Part shown: in pieces, positions 33,951-43,568 of the stretch
How the letters are laid out: every line of letters starts with the position of its first letter
Numbering within the stretch: the stretch's first letter is position 1
Origin: an uncultured Propionimicrobium sp.
GTDB lineage: Bacteria > Actinomycetota > Actinomycetes > Propionibacteriales > Propionibacteriaceae
Assembly (NCBI GenBank): GCA_946221385.1
Contig: CAMIGX010000005.1
Span: forward strand, 62,001 to 126,000
Reading direction: 5' to 3'
DNA: 64,000 nucleotides
The notes under the pieces: model-generated
Seen by the model: the letters and a program-made list of their open reading frames with translations, nothing else
The model's database searches: none
What the model was told of the DNA's origin: nothing
Position numbers and translations under genes: made by a program

Positions 33951-36900
33951 TTACAGGTTTGTGCTGAAGGCTCTGTCGATCAGTTCGGATTGCTCGGTGG
34001 TGTGGATCTTGTGCGATCCAGTCGAGGTGGACGCGCTCGGCGGGCGGGTCACCGGGACCATGGTGAACTTGTCACCGATCCGTGCCCGGACCGCGGGCTC
34101 CAGATGCAGCTTGAAGAATTCCCAAGCGCCCTGGTTTTCAGGTTCCTCTTGCACCCAGCGCACCTCGACGTCACCGAACTGCGACAAGATTTCAGCCAGT
34201 GCCTCGTCGGCGAGCGGATAGAGCCGTTCCACCGCGACGATCGCGACCTGCTCGGTGAGCCCGCGTTCGGCACGGGCTTTGACCAGGTCCCAGCGCAGCT
34301 TGCCAGCGCACAACAGCACCGTGGTGACCTTGCTCGGATCCTTGATCTCCGGATCAGGCAGCGCGGGACGCCACTTGTTATCGCCGACGAAATCAGCCGG
34401 CGACGAAATCGCCAACTTGTTACGCAGCATCGACTTCGGCGTCATGACGACCAGCGGACGGTGCCAGTTGACTTGCACGTGCTGGCGCAGCAAGTGGAAA
34501 TAGCTGGCCGGCGTGCTGGGCATACAGACCGCCATATTGTCTTCGCAGCAGGCCTGCAAGAAACGCTCTGGGCGAGCCGACGAGTGGTCTGGGCCGGCGC
34601 CTTCGTAACCATGCGGCAACAGCAGCACGACGCCAGATTTTTGCGTCCACTTCGGGTTTCCTGAAGAAATGAACTCATCGACGATCGTCTGTGCGCCGTT
34701 ATAGAAGTCGCCGTACTGGGCTTCCCAACAGACCAGGGAATCGGGTGCGGCCACTGAATAGCCATACTCGAAGCCCATGACGCCGTACTCGCTGAGCAGT
34801 GAGTCGTAAATGTCGAATGGCGCTTGGTCGTCGGTGAGATGTTTCAGCGGCACCCAAGCTTCATTGGTGGCGCGGTCGACGACGGCTCCGAAACGCTGGC
34901 TGAAGGTGCCACGGCGGGCGTCTTGACCGCTGATGCGCACGCGATGGCCGTCCATCAATAGCGAGCCGAAAGCCAAGATTTCCGCGGTCGCCCAGTCAAT
35001 CGGGCCGTTCTTGATCGCGTCGGCGCGACGCTCCAATTGTGGCGCGACCTTCGGGTGCAGGTTGAAGCCCTCGGGGAACTTCGAATAGACGTCTGCGACC
35101 TTGCCCATCGCTTCGGGGGTGATCGCAGTGCCCAACGGACGGTCTGGCTTGTCAGGATAGTTCGGCACCATCCGATAGGGCTCAGCTTCACGTGGCACGT
35201 CTGGGTTGCGCACGTTAGCGAAGACCTCTTCGAGACGATCCCGGAAGCGGTTGACGGCCTGTTCGGCGTCTTCCAGCGAGATGTCGCCACGACCGATCAG
35301 CGATTCGGTGTAGATCTTGCGTACCGGACGCTTCTTTTCGATTAGGTCGTACATCAACGGCTGGGTGAAGCTCGGATCGTCACCCTCGTTGTGGCCGCGG
35401 CGACGGTAGCAAAGCATGTCAATGACGACATCCTTTTTGAATTCCCTGCGGAAATCGAAGGCTATCTCGGCAGCCAGCGCGCAGGCGTCTGGATCGTCAC
35501 CGTTGACGTGCAAGATCGGCGCCTGCACGGCCTTGGCGACGTCAGTGGCGTAGGTCGAGCTGCGGGCGTCGATCGGGCCGGTGGTGAAACCAATCTGGTT
35601 GTTGACCACCAAGTGGATCGTGCCGCCGACGGTGTAGGCGCGCAGTTGGCTCATCTGCAAGGTCTCATAGACGATGCCCTGGCCGGCAAACGCAGCATCA
35701 CCGTGCATCAGCACCGGCAAGACCCGGAACTCTGCCGGATTAGGCAGCTGATCATTCTTAGCCCGGGCAATACCGATCAAGACAGGATTGACCGCTTCTA
35801 GGTGCGACGGATTAGCCGCCACCGAGGCCAAGACGCTATTGCCAGTCTGCGCAGTGTATTGGCCTTGCGAGCCGAGGTGATATTTGACGTCACCAGAAAT
35901 CTTGTCGTCATCCATCCGGTTATCGAATTCCCGGAAAATATCGGAATAGAGCTTGCCGACGATATTTGCCAAGACATTCAATCGGCCCCGGTGTGGCATG
36001 CCGATTGCCACCTCGGCAAAATCAGCATTAGCTGCCTTTTCGCACAATTCGCTGAGCACGACTAGCGCAGATTCGGCACCTTCCATGGAAAACCGGGTCT
36101 GGCCAACGTATTTAGTTTGCAAGAAGGTCTCGAATACTTCTGCTTCGGAAAGTTCGTTGAGGATACGCATGTGATCCTCGTGCGAACGCGGCTCGTGAGC
36201 CCGCTCGATGCGGTCTTGGATCCACTTACGCTGCGCCGGATCTTGCAGGTGCATGTATTCAATGCCCAGCGTATGCGCATAGGAATCGCGCAAGATGTCC
36301 AATACTTGACGCAATTTGAGTTTCTGGAATTCTTTGCCAGCCAAATTCGCGACCGGAAATTCGCGTTCTAGATCCCACAGCGTCAAACCATGGGTCTCCA
36401 TTTCCAGGTCTGGGTGGCTGCGCATCCGATATTCCAACGGATCAACGTCAGATTGTAAATGGCCAAAATTACGGTACGCATTTACCAGGCTGTGCACACG
36501 CGCGTCACGAGACGGTTGACGATTACCGGGCACAATGTCGCGCGCCCATTTGATCGGCGGATAGGGGATCCGCAGCGCTTCAAAAATGGATTCATAGAAG
36601 CCAAATTCGCCCAGCAATAATTGGTGAATCCGCTTCAAGAATTCGCCACTCTGCGCGCCTTGAATGACGCGGTGATCATAGGTCGAGGTCAAGGTGCAGG
36701 TCTTGGAGACCGCCTGCCTGGTCAGAGCTTCTTCGCTGGCACCTTCGAACTCGGCTGGATAGTCGATCGAGCCGACACCTAAGATGACGCCCTGGCCGCT
36801 CATCAGCCGCGGCACCGACATATTGGTACCGATGCCGCCGGGGTTTGTAATGGACGCCGTCGTCCCAGCGAAATCGTCGATGGTCAGCTCGCCATTGCGA

Positions 36901-37811
36901 GCTTTGCGCACCAATTGCTCGTAGCCGACATAGAACTGTGCGAAATTGAGCCGCTCGCAGTTCTTGACGCAGGGCACCAGCAGTTGACGCACACCCTTGT
37001 TTTCGACGTCGATCGCGATACCGAGGTTGATGGTCTGGTTTTGCACCAGGGTCGGCTTGCCGTCGGTCTCGGCGTAGCTGACGTTCATTTCCGGCAACGC
37101 TTCCATCGCCTTGACCATCGCGTAAGCGATGATGTGGGTGAAACTCACCTTGCCGCCGCGGCTTCGGCGCAAGAAGTTGTTGATCGTCGCACGATTCTCG
37201 ATGACCAGCTTCATCGGCACTGCGCGCACCGAGGTCGCCGTCGGCACCGTCAGCGAGGCCTCCATGTTCTTGGCAGTACGCATCGGCGCGCCCCGCAGCA
37301 CATTGCGGACGGGCTCAATATTTTCCAGATCCGGCCGCACGAAGGGATTGGGCACATCTGGTCCAAGTGGCGATACCGCGCCTGGTTGGGACGGGGATTC
37401 GGTGCGTACCTCGACTCGTTCGACGGTCGGCGTCGTGGACGGGGCGGTCGGCGCCTGCGGAGTCTGTTGACGGGGCTCGTCAGCGACCGGCTTGGTGGGG
37501 GCCGGAGTGCTGGCCGGCGCGGCGGCTGGAGCCGGGCTCTGGTCTTTGGTCGCGGTGGACTGCGTAGCTTTAGCGCTGGTGGTCGGTTCGCTAGCCGGAC
37601 GTGCAGCAGCGGGCGCGGGTTGGGTCTGCGCCTTGGTCACTTTGATGTCGTCGTCGGCCATCAGATGCTTGTCGGACTTGCTGAAAAACTCGCGCCAGGT
37701 GGTTGGCACCGATTCTGGATCGGACTGGAAACGCTCGCGCATTTCTTCGATGAGCCAGTTGTTAGCGCCGAAATCGTCATTAGTGGACATGATGGCGTGG
37801 CTGCTCGCCAC
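33951..37811 (-). CDS. kgd: Multifunctional 2-oxoglutarate decarboxylase/dehydrogenase E1-E2
   Basis: A 1286-residue fusion typical of actinobacteria. The N-terminal segment NNWLIEEMRERF is followed by an Ala/Pro-rich linker (about 55-150), an E2-like acyltransferase domain (about 160-400, with YDHRVIQGAQSGEF) and a thiamine-dependent E1 part with HRGRLNVLANI and YRRRGHNEGDDPSFTQP. It works in the TCA cycle with lipoamide dehydrogenase and is inhibited by GarA-type proteins in relatives. GTG 37811 is preferred by its ribosome site GAGGA at a 10-base distance; ATG 37790 matches relatives' N-termini equally well. An 11-bp inverted repeat surrounds the promoter region. Confidence 0.94.
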   Translation of the reverse strand: MASSHAIMSTNDDFGANNWLIEEMRERFQSDPESVPTTWREFFSKSDKHLMADDDIKVTKAQTQPAPAAARPASEPTTSAKATQSTATKDQSPAPAAAPASTPAPTKPVADEPRQQTPQAPTAPSTTPTVERVEVRTESPSQPGAVSPLGPDVPNPFVRPDLENIEPVRNVLRGAPMRTAKNMEASLTVPTATSVRAVPMKLVIENRATINNFLRRSRGGKVSFTHIIAYAMVKAMEALPEMNVSYAETDGKPTLVQNQTINLGIAIDVENKGVRQLLVPCVKNCERLNFAQFYVGYEQLVRKARNGELTIDDFAGTTASITNPGGIGTNMSVPRLMSGQGVILGVGSIDYPAEFEGASEEALTRQAVSKTCTLTSTYDHRVIQGAQSGEFLKRIHQLLLGEFGFYESIFEALRIPYPPIKWARDIVPGNRQPSRDARVHSLVNAYRNFGHLQSDVDPLEYRMRSHPDLEMETHGLTLWDLEREFPVANLAGKEFQKLKLRQVLDILRDSYAHTLGIEYMHLQDPAQRKWIQDRIERAHEPRSHEDHMRILNELSEAEVFETFLQTKYVGQTRFSMEGAESALVVLSELCEKAANADFAEVAIGMPHRGRLNVLANIVGKLYSDIFREFDNRMDDDKISGDVKYHLGSQGQYTAQTGNSVLASVAANPSHLEAVNPVLIGIARAKNDQLPNPAEFRVLPVLMHGDAAFAGQGIVYETLQMSQLRAYTVGGTIHLVVNNQIGFTTGPIDARSSTYATDVAKAVQAPILHVNGDDPDACALAAEIAFDFRREFKKDVVIDMLCYRRRGHNEGDDPSFTQPLMYDLIEKKRPVRKIYTESLIGRGDISLEDAEQAVNRFRDRLEEVFANVRNPDVPREAEPYRMVPNYPDKPDRPLGTAITPEAMGKVADVYSKFPEGFNLHPKVAPQLERRADAIKNGPIDWATAEILAFGSLLMDGHRVRISGQDARRGTFSQRFGAVVDRATNEAWVPLKHLTDDQAPFDIYDSLLSEYGVMGFEYGYSVAAPDSLVCWEAQYGDFYNGAQTIVDEFISSGNPKWTQKSGVVLLLPHGYEGAGPDHSSARPERFLQACCEDNMAVCMPSTPASYFHLLRQHVQVNWHRPLVVMTPKSMLRNKLAISSPADFVGDNKWRPALPDPEIKDPSKVTTVLLCAGKLRWDLVKARAERGLTEQVAIVAVERLYPLADEALAEILSQFGDVEVRWVQEEPENQGAWEFFKLHLEPAVRARIGDKFTMVPVTRPPSASTSTGSHKIHTTEQSELIDRAFSTNL

Positions 37812-37823
37812 TTCCCCTTCTTC

Positions 37824-37877
37824 CTCGGTACGTCATTGGCCGATGAGGACGGCTAACAAGACTTTAGACGTACCGAG
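37824..37877. promoter_or_regulatory. 11-bp perfect inverted repeat flanking the kgd promoter region
   Basis: CTCGGTACGTC (37824-37834) is repeated inverted as GACGTACCGAG (37867-37877), 32 bases apart. On the minus strand a possible -10 TAAAGT (37866-37861) lies between the arms, so one arm is upstream of the promoter and the other in the leader. This would suit a repressor that bridges two sites, or an RNA stem if transcription starts farther upstream. Confidence 0.6.
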
Positions 37878-37885
37878 ACGAAATA

Positions 37886-39424
37886 TCACGCTCGACGCGA
37901 AGGTGCTTGTCTGGCCGCAGACTTTTGTCGAAGGTCGTTTAGTTTGCCCCTATCTAGGCGGTCATTTTTGGAGCTTTCGGACGGTTCTTCAGGGACGATT
38001 TTGTCTTCGATGTCCAGGTCAAAATCAGCAGAATCAACCGGCTCAGCTGCATTCTTGGCGAGGCCTACCTGCCAGGCTGCCACGATAGCCAAGATGACGC
38101 TGACTACGACTGCGATGATGACCAGCACATTGCGCAGCACCAAGATGCGGGTGGCTTGCTCGGTGGGCGCGCCAATGATCTCGCCGTAATGCAGCGGATA
38201 GATCCAACGCGTCAGACCAGCGATTATCAAACCAAGTCCCGCGATCAAGATCTGGGCGGCCTGTTGCAGGCGGCCGCCGCGCAACGTCACCATCACCGCC
38301 AACGGTCCAGCGAACCAGATCAGATATTGCGGGCTGAACGTCTTGTTAGCTACTAAGGTCGCCAACATCAAGGCGACCACAGCCAAGACCGCCGCATGCC
38401 AGTGCTGGCTGTCGCCGTCCTTGAGTTCCGCATTTTGCCGGGAATGGCCCGGCAGGCCGACCCCGCCCAAGGCGATGAGCCAGCCAAAGAGCAATGCCAA
38501 GGCCAAGACCGCCAGCATCGAATGATCTGCCCACTGCGTGAGTCGATCGACGCCTGGACCGTAGACCTCGTAGGCGTTGTAATTAGAAAACTCGACTCGA
38601 TAGTCGCCACTCTGCGAGCCAAACATCCGTCGCCACATCGGCACCGTCGCCCAGATTGACTCGCAGTGTAAGCCGCGATCGGACTGCCAGGTGAGCGGCG
38701 AAATCGAGCGAGACCAGCCTGCGAAGAGCAGCGATGAGAGCCCAAGTGCGCCCCCAGCGATCAGGAATCCTAGGCCCCGACTTTTGCCGCGTGCGGAGGT
38801 GCCAAGCAGCGGGAAGATCAATAGTGCTGGCCACAGCTTCATGGCTGCGCCGACAGCAACAGCGCCGCCGGCAAAAGTTGGATGCCCAGCCCGCTTGATA
38901 TGGACTTCTTCGAACCAGCCTTGCGTCCACCGTGCCGGCCCGAACCACAGCAGGGCCAAAAGCATCGGAACGGCGGCCAGCAGATCGATGCGGTACCACA
39001 TCAGCGAGCCGACCAAAGCCAAAAAGACGATCCAATAGACCGCGCCCAGACGGCTATAGCGGGTCCACAGCAGTGCCGCGACTAGCAGGTCAAGAGCAGC
39101 CATCAAACAGACGAACAGCAAGCGATAGCGGTCGACGTCATCGCCAGAAATGATCCGCAATCCTGTCAGCAGCCACACGACCGGCGCAGGATATTCGACT
39201 AGGGCCTCTTGACCAGCTAACGCGTCGCCAGCTTTGGCGAAGTAGTAATTGACGTCACCGACGATGTGCCGCTCGCGCGTCATGTGTTGGGCCAACACAT
39301 AAATTCGGGTCAAAATCCAGGTCGGCAACCAACCAAGATCGGCCAAGCTGACCCGCGGGCCGCGAACCTTGATGCTTTGCGCTGCGGGCCCGGCAGGAGC
39401 TTTCGTTACGGCTAGAGAACTCAT
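37886..39424 (-). CDS. GT87-family polyprenol-dependent mannosyltransferase-like protein
   Basis: A 512-residue membrane glycosyltransferase (GT-C fold, DUF2029). About ten hydrophobic segments are spaced through residues 90-460. The first loop holds the family Asp in GDVNYYFAKAGD, followed by EYPAPVVWLL. The last about 40 residues are acidic then basic and cytoplasmic. Members add sugars from polyprenyl phosphates to lipids or lipoglycans such as PIMs and lipoarabinomannan. It follows its paralogue after only 6 bases. Confidence 0.86.
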   Translation of the reverse strand: MSSLAVTKAPAGPAAQSIKVRGPRVSLADLGWLPTWILTRIYVLAQHMTRERHIVGDVNYYFAKAGDALAGQEALVEYPAPVVWLLTGLRIISGDDVDRYRLLFVCLMAALDLLVAALLWTRYSRLGAVYWIVFLALVGSLMWYRIDLLAAVPMLLALLWFGPARWTQGWFEEVHIKRAGHPTFAGGAVAVGAAMKLWPALLIFPLLGTSARGKSRGLGFLIAGGALGLSSLLFAGWSRSISPLTWQSDRGLHCESIWATVPMWRRMFGSQSGDYRVEFSNYNAYEVYGPGVDRLTQWADHSMLAVLALALLFGWLIALGGVGLPGHSRQNAELKDGDSQHWHAAVLAVVALMLATLVANKTFSPQYLIWFAGPLAVMVTLRGGRLQQAAQILIAGLGLIIAGLTRWIYPLHYGEIIGAPTEQATRILVLRNVLVIIAVVVSVILAIVAAWQVGLAKNAAEPVDSADFDLDIEDKIVPEEPSESSKNDRLDRGKLNDLRQKSAARQAPSRRA

Positions 39425-39430
39425 CGCTAC

Positions 39431-40936
39431 CTATCGGTGGTCAGGATTGGATTCGGCATTTGCGTTCAGGTTCGCGGTGCCTTCCGATATTTTGCCAGCC
39501 AGCTCGCTGGCCGGCGACGGTCCATTATGAGCTTCGGTGTCGCTGGCTAGTGCTGCAGCTGTGTCGGCGTTGCTGGTCGATTCGGGAGTCGCCGAGGCCG
39601 GTGATGATGGGCTCGCAGCCGAAAGTGCCGTGGGCGACAGGAAAGCCCACATCCATTGCAAGACGCTGATCGTCAGCACCAACATCAACACATTGCGCAC
39701 GACCAAGACCACCGTCACCAGGAACTGCATCAGCCACGGCCAGCTGTCCCGCACTAGTGCGCCATAGCCCAGCGGGTAGACCAGCACCGTCAATCCCGTG
39801 CTAGCCAGCAGCAGCACGGACGTCGTCCAAAGCCGGCGGCGGTCGACGAAATATTCGATTGTTTCGCGCTGTCGGGGAGCGAGCATCGCGAAGGCCGCAG
39901 CCATTGGACCGCCTAGCCAGATGATGTATTGCGGGCTGAAGGTCTTGTTGGTGACGATCATGACGAGCACGACCAGCAGCATCAACACTGCCGCTTCAAG
40001 ATGATCGCCGCGGCCGCGGATGATCCAGCGGAGATAGCCCACCGTGATAGCTAGCAGACCGAGCACCATCGAAGTGTCGGCGGCCGCGACCCAAAAACGC
40101 ACACCGGTGCCGTAAACCTCAAAAGCTTGGAAGCGCGATATCAGGACCGCGTAATCGCCAATCCCCAGCGCCCGCATCAGCATGGGCACCGTCGCCCAGA
40201 TCGATTCGACCTGCAAACCGCGGCCCGACTGCCAGCCAAGCGGGGAGACCAGGCGCGGCCAGCCGGCCCACAGCAGCGAGCCCAAAGCGAGCAGACCGCC
40301 GGTGCCCCAAAAGCCCAACGTCGCCTGCCACTTTTGTTTACGTGTGCCGCCGCACAACGCTGGCCATAGCAGCGCCGGCCAGAGTTTGACTGCCGCGCCG
40401 ATACCCGCCAAGCCACCGGCGATCCCTGGTCGTCCGCGGGCTAGCAGTAGCAGCGCCCAACCGGCCAGCACCGCCGTCACCAGATCGAAACGCAGGTAGG
40501 CAGTCGGCCCGCACAGCATTAAAAAGACGATCCAATAGGTGACGGCGTGGGCGCGCAGCCGCCCACCCCAGCGCCACAAGCCGTAGGCGAAGGACGCGTC
40601 TAAGAAGAGCATCAACAGCACAAAGCAGGTCACATAGCCGCGCGAGGTACCAAAGCCCAGCAGCCAGGGGATGGCCAGCAGCCAAAGCACTGGGGTGGGA
40701 TATTCCCGCATCGCTTCTTGCGGGCCCTCGTGGAACATCTTGGTGATGCCCTCGTAGTAGTAGAGGACGTCACCTTGGGTGCCAGGAGTGATGACCGCCC
40801 ACAGCAAAAAAACGATCAGTCGAGCCGTGAACCAGGCCACCACCAAGGTGCGACCATTGGTGAATTGCAGCTGGTGGAAGGTCTGTAAGGAGCGACGCTG
40901 TGAACGAGCAGTGAGCTCAGCTGCTCTCTTCGGCAT
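39431..40936 (-). CDS. GT87-family polyprenol-dependent mannosyltransferase-like protein (paralogue)
   Basis: A 501-residue paralogue of the downstream gene. It shares the GDVLYYYEG loop with the conserved Asp, EYPTPVLWLL, GLQVESIWATVPMLMRALG and NKTFSPQYIIWLGGP. About ten membrane segments are present; the C-terminal about 60 residues are a Ser/Ala-rich low-complexity tail. ATG 40936 has AGGAG six bases upstream. The tandem arrangement suggests a duplication and successive steps in one glycolipid pathway, but specificity is unknown. Confidence 0.86.
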   Translation of the reverse strand: MPKRAAELTARSQRRSLQTFHQLQFTNGRTLVVAWFTARLIVFLLWAVITPGTQGDVLYYYEGITKMFHEGPQEAMREYPTPVLWLLAIPWLLGFGTSRGYVTCFVLLMLFLDASFAYGLWRWGGRLRAHAVTYWIVFLMLCGPTAYLRFDLVTAVLAGWALLLLARGRPGIAGGLAGIGAAVKLWPALLWPALCGGTRKQKWQATLGFWGTGGLLALGSLLWAGWPRLVSPLGWQSGRGLQVESIWATVPMLMRALGIGDYAVLISRFQAFEVYGTGVRFWVAAADTSMVLGLLAITVGYLRWIIRGRGDHLEAAVLMLLVVLVMIVTNKTFSPQYIIWLGGPMAAAFAMLAPRQRETIEYFVDRRRLWTTSVLLLASTGLTVLVYPLGYGALVRDSWPWLMQFLVTVVLVVRNVLMLVLTISVLQWMWAFLSPTALSAASPSSPASATPESTSNADTAAALASDTEAHNGPSPASELAGKISEGTANLNANAESNPDHR

Positions 40937-41248
40937 CGGATCTCCTGTCGGTCTGGTTGCGCTGCGGTGTTAGGTAGTCAGCTCGCGATTGAGACGCCAG
41001 CTGACTGTCGCAAGGCAGCCTAGCCGGGCGGTGCACTCGTTAGTGCGCCGAGCGCGGTTGTGTGGCAGGTCATTGCCAAACTGTGACCGATCGGGAGCTG
41101 GCCAGGCGTTGTGAAAACCGTCCGCGATGAGGACGCAGATTGTGGCGAAAGGTCGTGTGAGCGGGACAGGGCTGCCGACGTGCGAGCTCTGTAGCGGCGG
41201 ATCTGCGATTTCGTAGCGCTGCGCAGGGCAAATCGGTTGTAATGGAAT
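40937..41248. promoter_or_regulatory. Divergent region between the GT87 pair and the PEBP gene
   Basis: 312 bases without a gene. It has the ribosome site of the GT87 gene, a dyad GTCAGCT/AGCTGAC (40977-40983 and 40999-41005) and, on the plus strand, TGTAAT at 41238-41243 just before the PEBP ATG, compatible with a leaderless transcript. Nothing else was recognised. Confidence 0.4.
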
Positions 41249-41785
41249 ATGACTGCTTCCTATGTTGCGCAACGCTTTCCCGGACCTGACCCCTATGCGC
41301 CGTTGAAGGATCTACCTTCCTTCGAGTTGAAGTCGACTGACTTCGTCAACGGTGAAAAGTTGAAGTCTGCTCAGGTCGGTGAGAACGCGACCTCGCCGCA
41401 ACTGTCCTGGTCGGGCCTGCCCGCCGGCACCAAATCCTTGGCAATCACCTGCTTTGATCCGGACGCCCCGACTGCTGCTGGTTTTTGGCACTGGGCTGCG
41501 TTCAATATTCCTGCTGACGTGCACCAGCTGCCTGCCGGTGCTGGCGCTAAAGATGGCCTCGGCGTCGGCGCGGTGGTCTTGGCTGGCGACTCCGGCGTGC
41601 AGGGCTACTACGGTGCTAATCCGCCGTCGGGTCACGGGCCACACCGTTATTTGTTCGCGGTGCACGCGGTTGACGTCGAGGAACTACCTACCGACGTAAT
41701 CGCTAATCCGACGGTGTTAGGTTTCAACCTCTATTTCCACTCGATCGCACGAGCCATCCTGTGGGGTTGGTACGAGAACGACTGA
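41249..41785 (+). CDS. YbhB/YbcL family Raf-kinase-inhibitor-like (PEBP) protein
   Basis: A 178-residue soluble protein. PEBP motifs are LSWSGLPAGTKSLAITCFDPDAPT (the DPDAP loop forms the anion pocket), FWHWAAFNIPAD, and GPHRYLFAVHAVD. Bacterial members bind small anions or phospholipid head groups, and their physiological role is unsettled. It stands alone between the GT87 genes and tRNA-Arg. Confidence 0.92.
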   Translation: MTASYVAQRFPGPDPYAPLKDLPSFELKSTDFVNGEKLKSAQVGENATSPQLSWSGLPAGTKSLAITCFDPDAPTAAGFWHWAAFNIPADVHQLPAGAGAKDGLGVGAVVLAGDSGVQGYYGANPPSGHGPHRYLFAVHAVDVEELPTDVIANPTVLGFNLYFHSIARAILWGWYEND

Positions 41786-41980
41786 AGCTAGCAACGATCG
41801 TCCGCTAGGCGAGTGGCTTCATTCGGCAAAGTACCGGGCGGAACTCGCGAAGCGTAGCGCTTGTCAAAGAGTCGGGCATGCCTTTTAGGTAATGGGCAAA
41901 GCACCTAACCATGTACGGCAAAATTCCCCCCGCTACGGAGAGGGATGCGCGTTTTGCCTAGTCAATACGCAAATGATTTG

Positions 41981-42052
41981 CGCCCCCGAGAGGATTCGAA
42001 CCTCTGCACCCGCCTCCGGAGGGCGGCGCTCTATCCCCTGAGCTACGGGGGC
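41981..42052 (-). tRNA. tRNA-Arg (anticodon CCG)
   Basis: The minus strand gives a cloverleaf: acceptor GCCCCCG with CGGGGGC, D arm AGCTC..GAGC, anticodon arm CCGCC-CTCCGGA-GGCGG (anticodon CCG) and T arm AGAGG-TTCGAAT-CCTCT. Discriminator G, CCA not encoded. A 7-1-7 palindrome (CGCAAAT-G-ATTTGCG, 41968-41982) adjoins and overlaps the 3' end and may form part of the trailer or terminator. Confidence 0.96.
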
Positions 42053-42162
42053 TCAACCTCGAGAACATTACCAGGGTCGCGGCCATTGGTGGAAATGGTC
42101 GCGGCCCGCTGGCTGCGGACCGATGCGGGCTGCGCTGCTGATCTCTGTCACAATTGTGGCCT

Positions 42163-43566
42163 GTGACCCATATGCACGTTGCTGGCGCGATCCACGCTGA
42201 CGTTTCAGCGCCTGGCCCGCAATGGTTGACCAGGCCCGCTGACGTCAATGAGCTTAATCCTGCGTTGTGGAGCCAAAATGTCTCCCGCGCAGCTGACGGC
42301 ATGCTGCAAATCGCTGGCCTGCGGTTGGACGAAGCCCTTGCGCAGACTGGCTCGCCGGTCTACCTGCTCGACGAAGCAGATTTCCGCTCTCGGGCTCGTG
42401 AATTCGTCAAGCATTTCCCAGATTGGCGGGTCTACTACGCAGGCAAAGCATTCCTGACCCGGACCGTCGCGCGCTGGGTCAGCGAAGAAGGGCTCTATCT
42501 AGACGTCTGCTCGGGCGGTGAATTGGTGACCGCTCTGCAGGCCAAAGTCGACCCCAGGCGGATCGGTTTCCACGGCAATAACAAGACCGTGGCAGAACTG
42601 GAGTTGGCGCTACGCAACGGCGTCGGGCGCATCATCGTGGATTCGTTGGACGAGATGCAGCGCGTCGAGCAGCTGTGCGCCGCCAACGACTGGATCGCCA
42701 ATGTGATGATCCGCTTGACCCCTGGCGTGGAGGCGCACACCCACGAATACATTGCTACCGCGCATGAGGATCAAAAGTTCGGTTTCTCGATCGCCAACGG
42801 CCAGGCGATGGTGGCGCTGGTGCGGGCGCATCGCTCACCGTCGTTAAATCTGCTCGGCGTGCACAACCACATCGGTTCTCAAATTTTCGACACCGGCGGT
42901 TTCGAAGTTTCAGTGCGACGCACGATGCGGCTGCTCGAGCAGTTCGCTGCCGCGACCGGTGATCAGCTGCCCGAATACGATCTGGGTGGTGGTTTCGGGA
43001 TCGCATACACCAGCCAGGATTCCCCGTCTACGGTCGAAGCGATCGCGGCGAATCTGCATGAGATCGTTGCCCACGAAGCTCGCGCCCACGGCATCGCAGT
43101 GCCCGCGATGTCCATTGAGCCTGGCCGAGCGATCGTCGGACCGACCACGACAGCGGTCTACACCGTCGGCACCGTCAAGCCCGTCGACCTCGAAGGCGGC
43201 ACGCAACGAGTCTACGTCAGCGTCGACGGCGGCATGAGCGACAACATTCGCCCGGCGCTATATGCCGCGGAATATTCCGCAGTCTTGGCCAATCGGGTAT
43301 CTGACGCGCAGCCAGTGATGTGCCGAGTGGCCGGCAAACATTGCGAGGGTGGCGACATTCTCGTGCGCGACGTATTCCTGCCCGCTGACGTAGCCCCCGG
43401 CGACCTCATCGCGGTGCCCGCATCGGGAGCTTATTCACGCTCGATGGCGAGCAATTACAATCACACGCCGCGACCGCCGGTGGTGGCCGTCCATGACGGT
43501 GCCCTGCAGACGCTGATGCGCCGTGAAACTTTAGAAGACTTGTTGGCCCTGGATGTAGGGGAGTGA
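42163..43566 (+). CDS. lysA: Diaminopimelate decarboxylase
   Basis: A 467-residue PLP enzyme converting meso-diaminopimelate to lysine. The PLP lysine is in VYYAGKAFLTR; other motifs are FHGNNK, HNHIGSQIFD, DLGGGFGIAY, EPGRAIVGP and HCEGGDILVRDV with the catalytic Cys and the substrate-contact Tyr in SGAYSRSMASNYN. GTG 42163 is taken as the start (ATG 42172 is possible); a palindrome CACAATTGTG ends 4 bases upstream. hom follows with a GTGA-type junction, as in mycobacteria and corynebacteria. Confidence 0.95.
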   Translation: MTHMHVAGAIHADVSAPGPQWLTRPADVNELNPALWSQNVSRAADGMLQIAGLRLDEALAQTGSPVYLLDEADFRSRAREFVKHFPDWRVYYAGKAFLTRTVARWVSEEGLYLDVCSGGELVTALQAKVDPRRIGFHGNNKTVAELELALRNGVGRIIVDSLDEMQRVEQLCAANDWIANVMIRLTPGVEAHTHEYIATAHEDQKFGFSIANGQAMVALVRAHRSPSLNLLGVHNHIGSQIFDTGGFEVSVRRTMRLLEQFAAATGDQLPEYDLGGGFGIAYTSQDSPSTVEAIAANLHEIVAHEARAHGIAVPAMSIEPGRAIVGPTTTAVYTVGTVKPVDLEGGTQRVYVSVDGGMSDNIRPALYAAEYSAVLANRVSDAQPVMCRVAGKHCEGGDILVRDVFLPADVAPGDLIAVPASGAYSRSMASNYNHTPRPPVVAVHDGALQTLMRRETLEDLLALDVGE

Positions 43567-43568
43567 CG

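Noticed and set aside
33840..34664. A 274-codon open frame on the plus strand
   Set aside because: It is antisense to the 3' end of kgd and the 5' end of the SMP-30 gene.
36915..37856. A 313-codon open frame on the plus strand
   Set aside because: It is antisense to the N-terminal half of kgd; the Gly/Arg repeats mirror the Ala/Pro linker.
41244..41266. A second possible SigR promoter before the PEBP gene
   Set aside because: GGAAT is present but the next GTT is only 15 bases away and lies inside the coding sequence.
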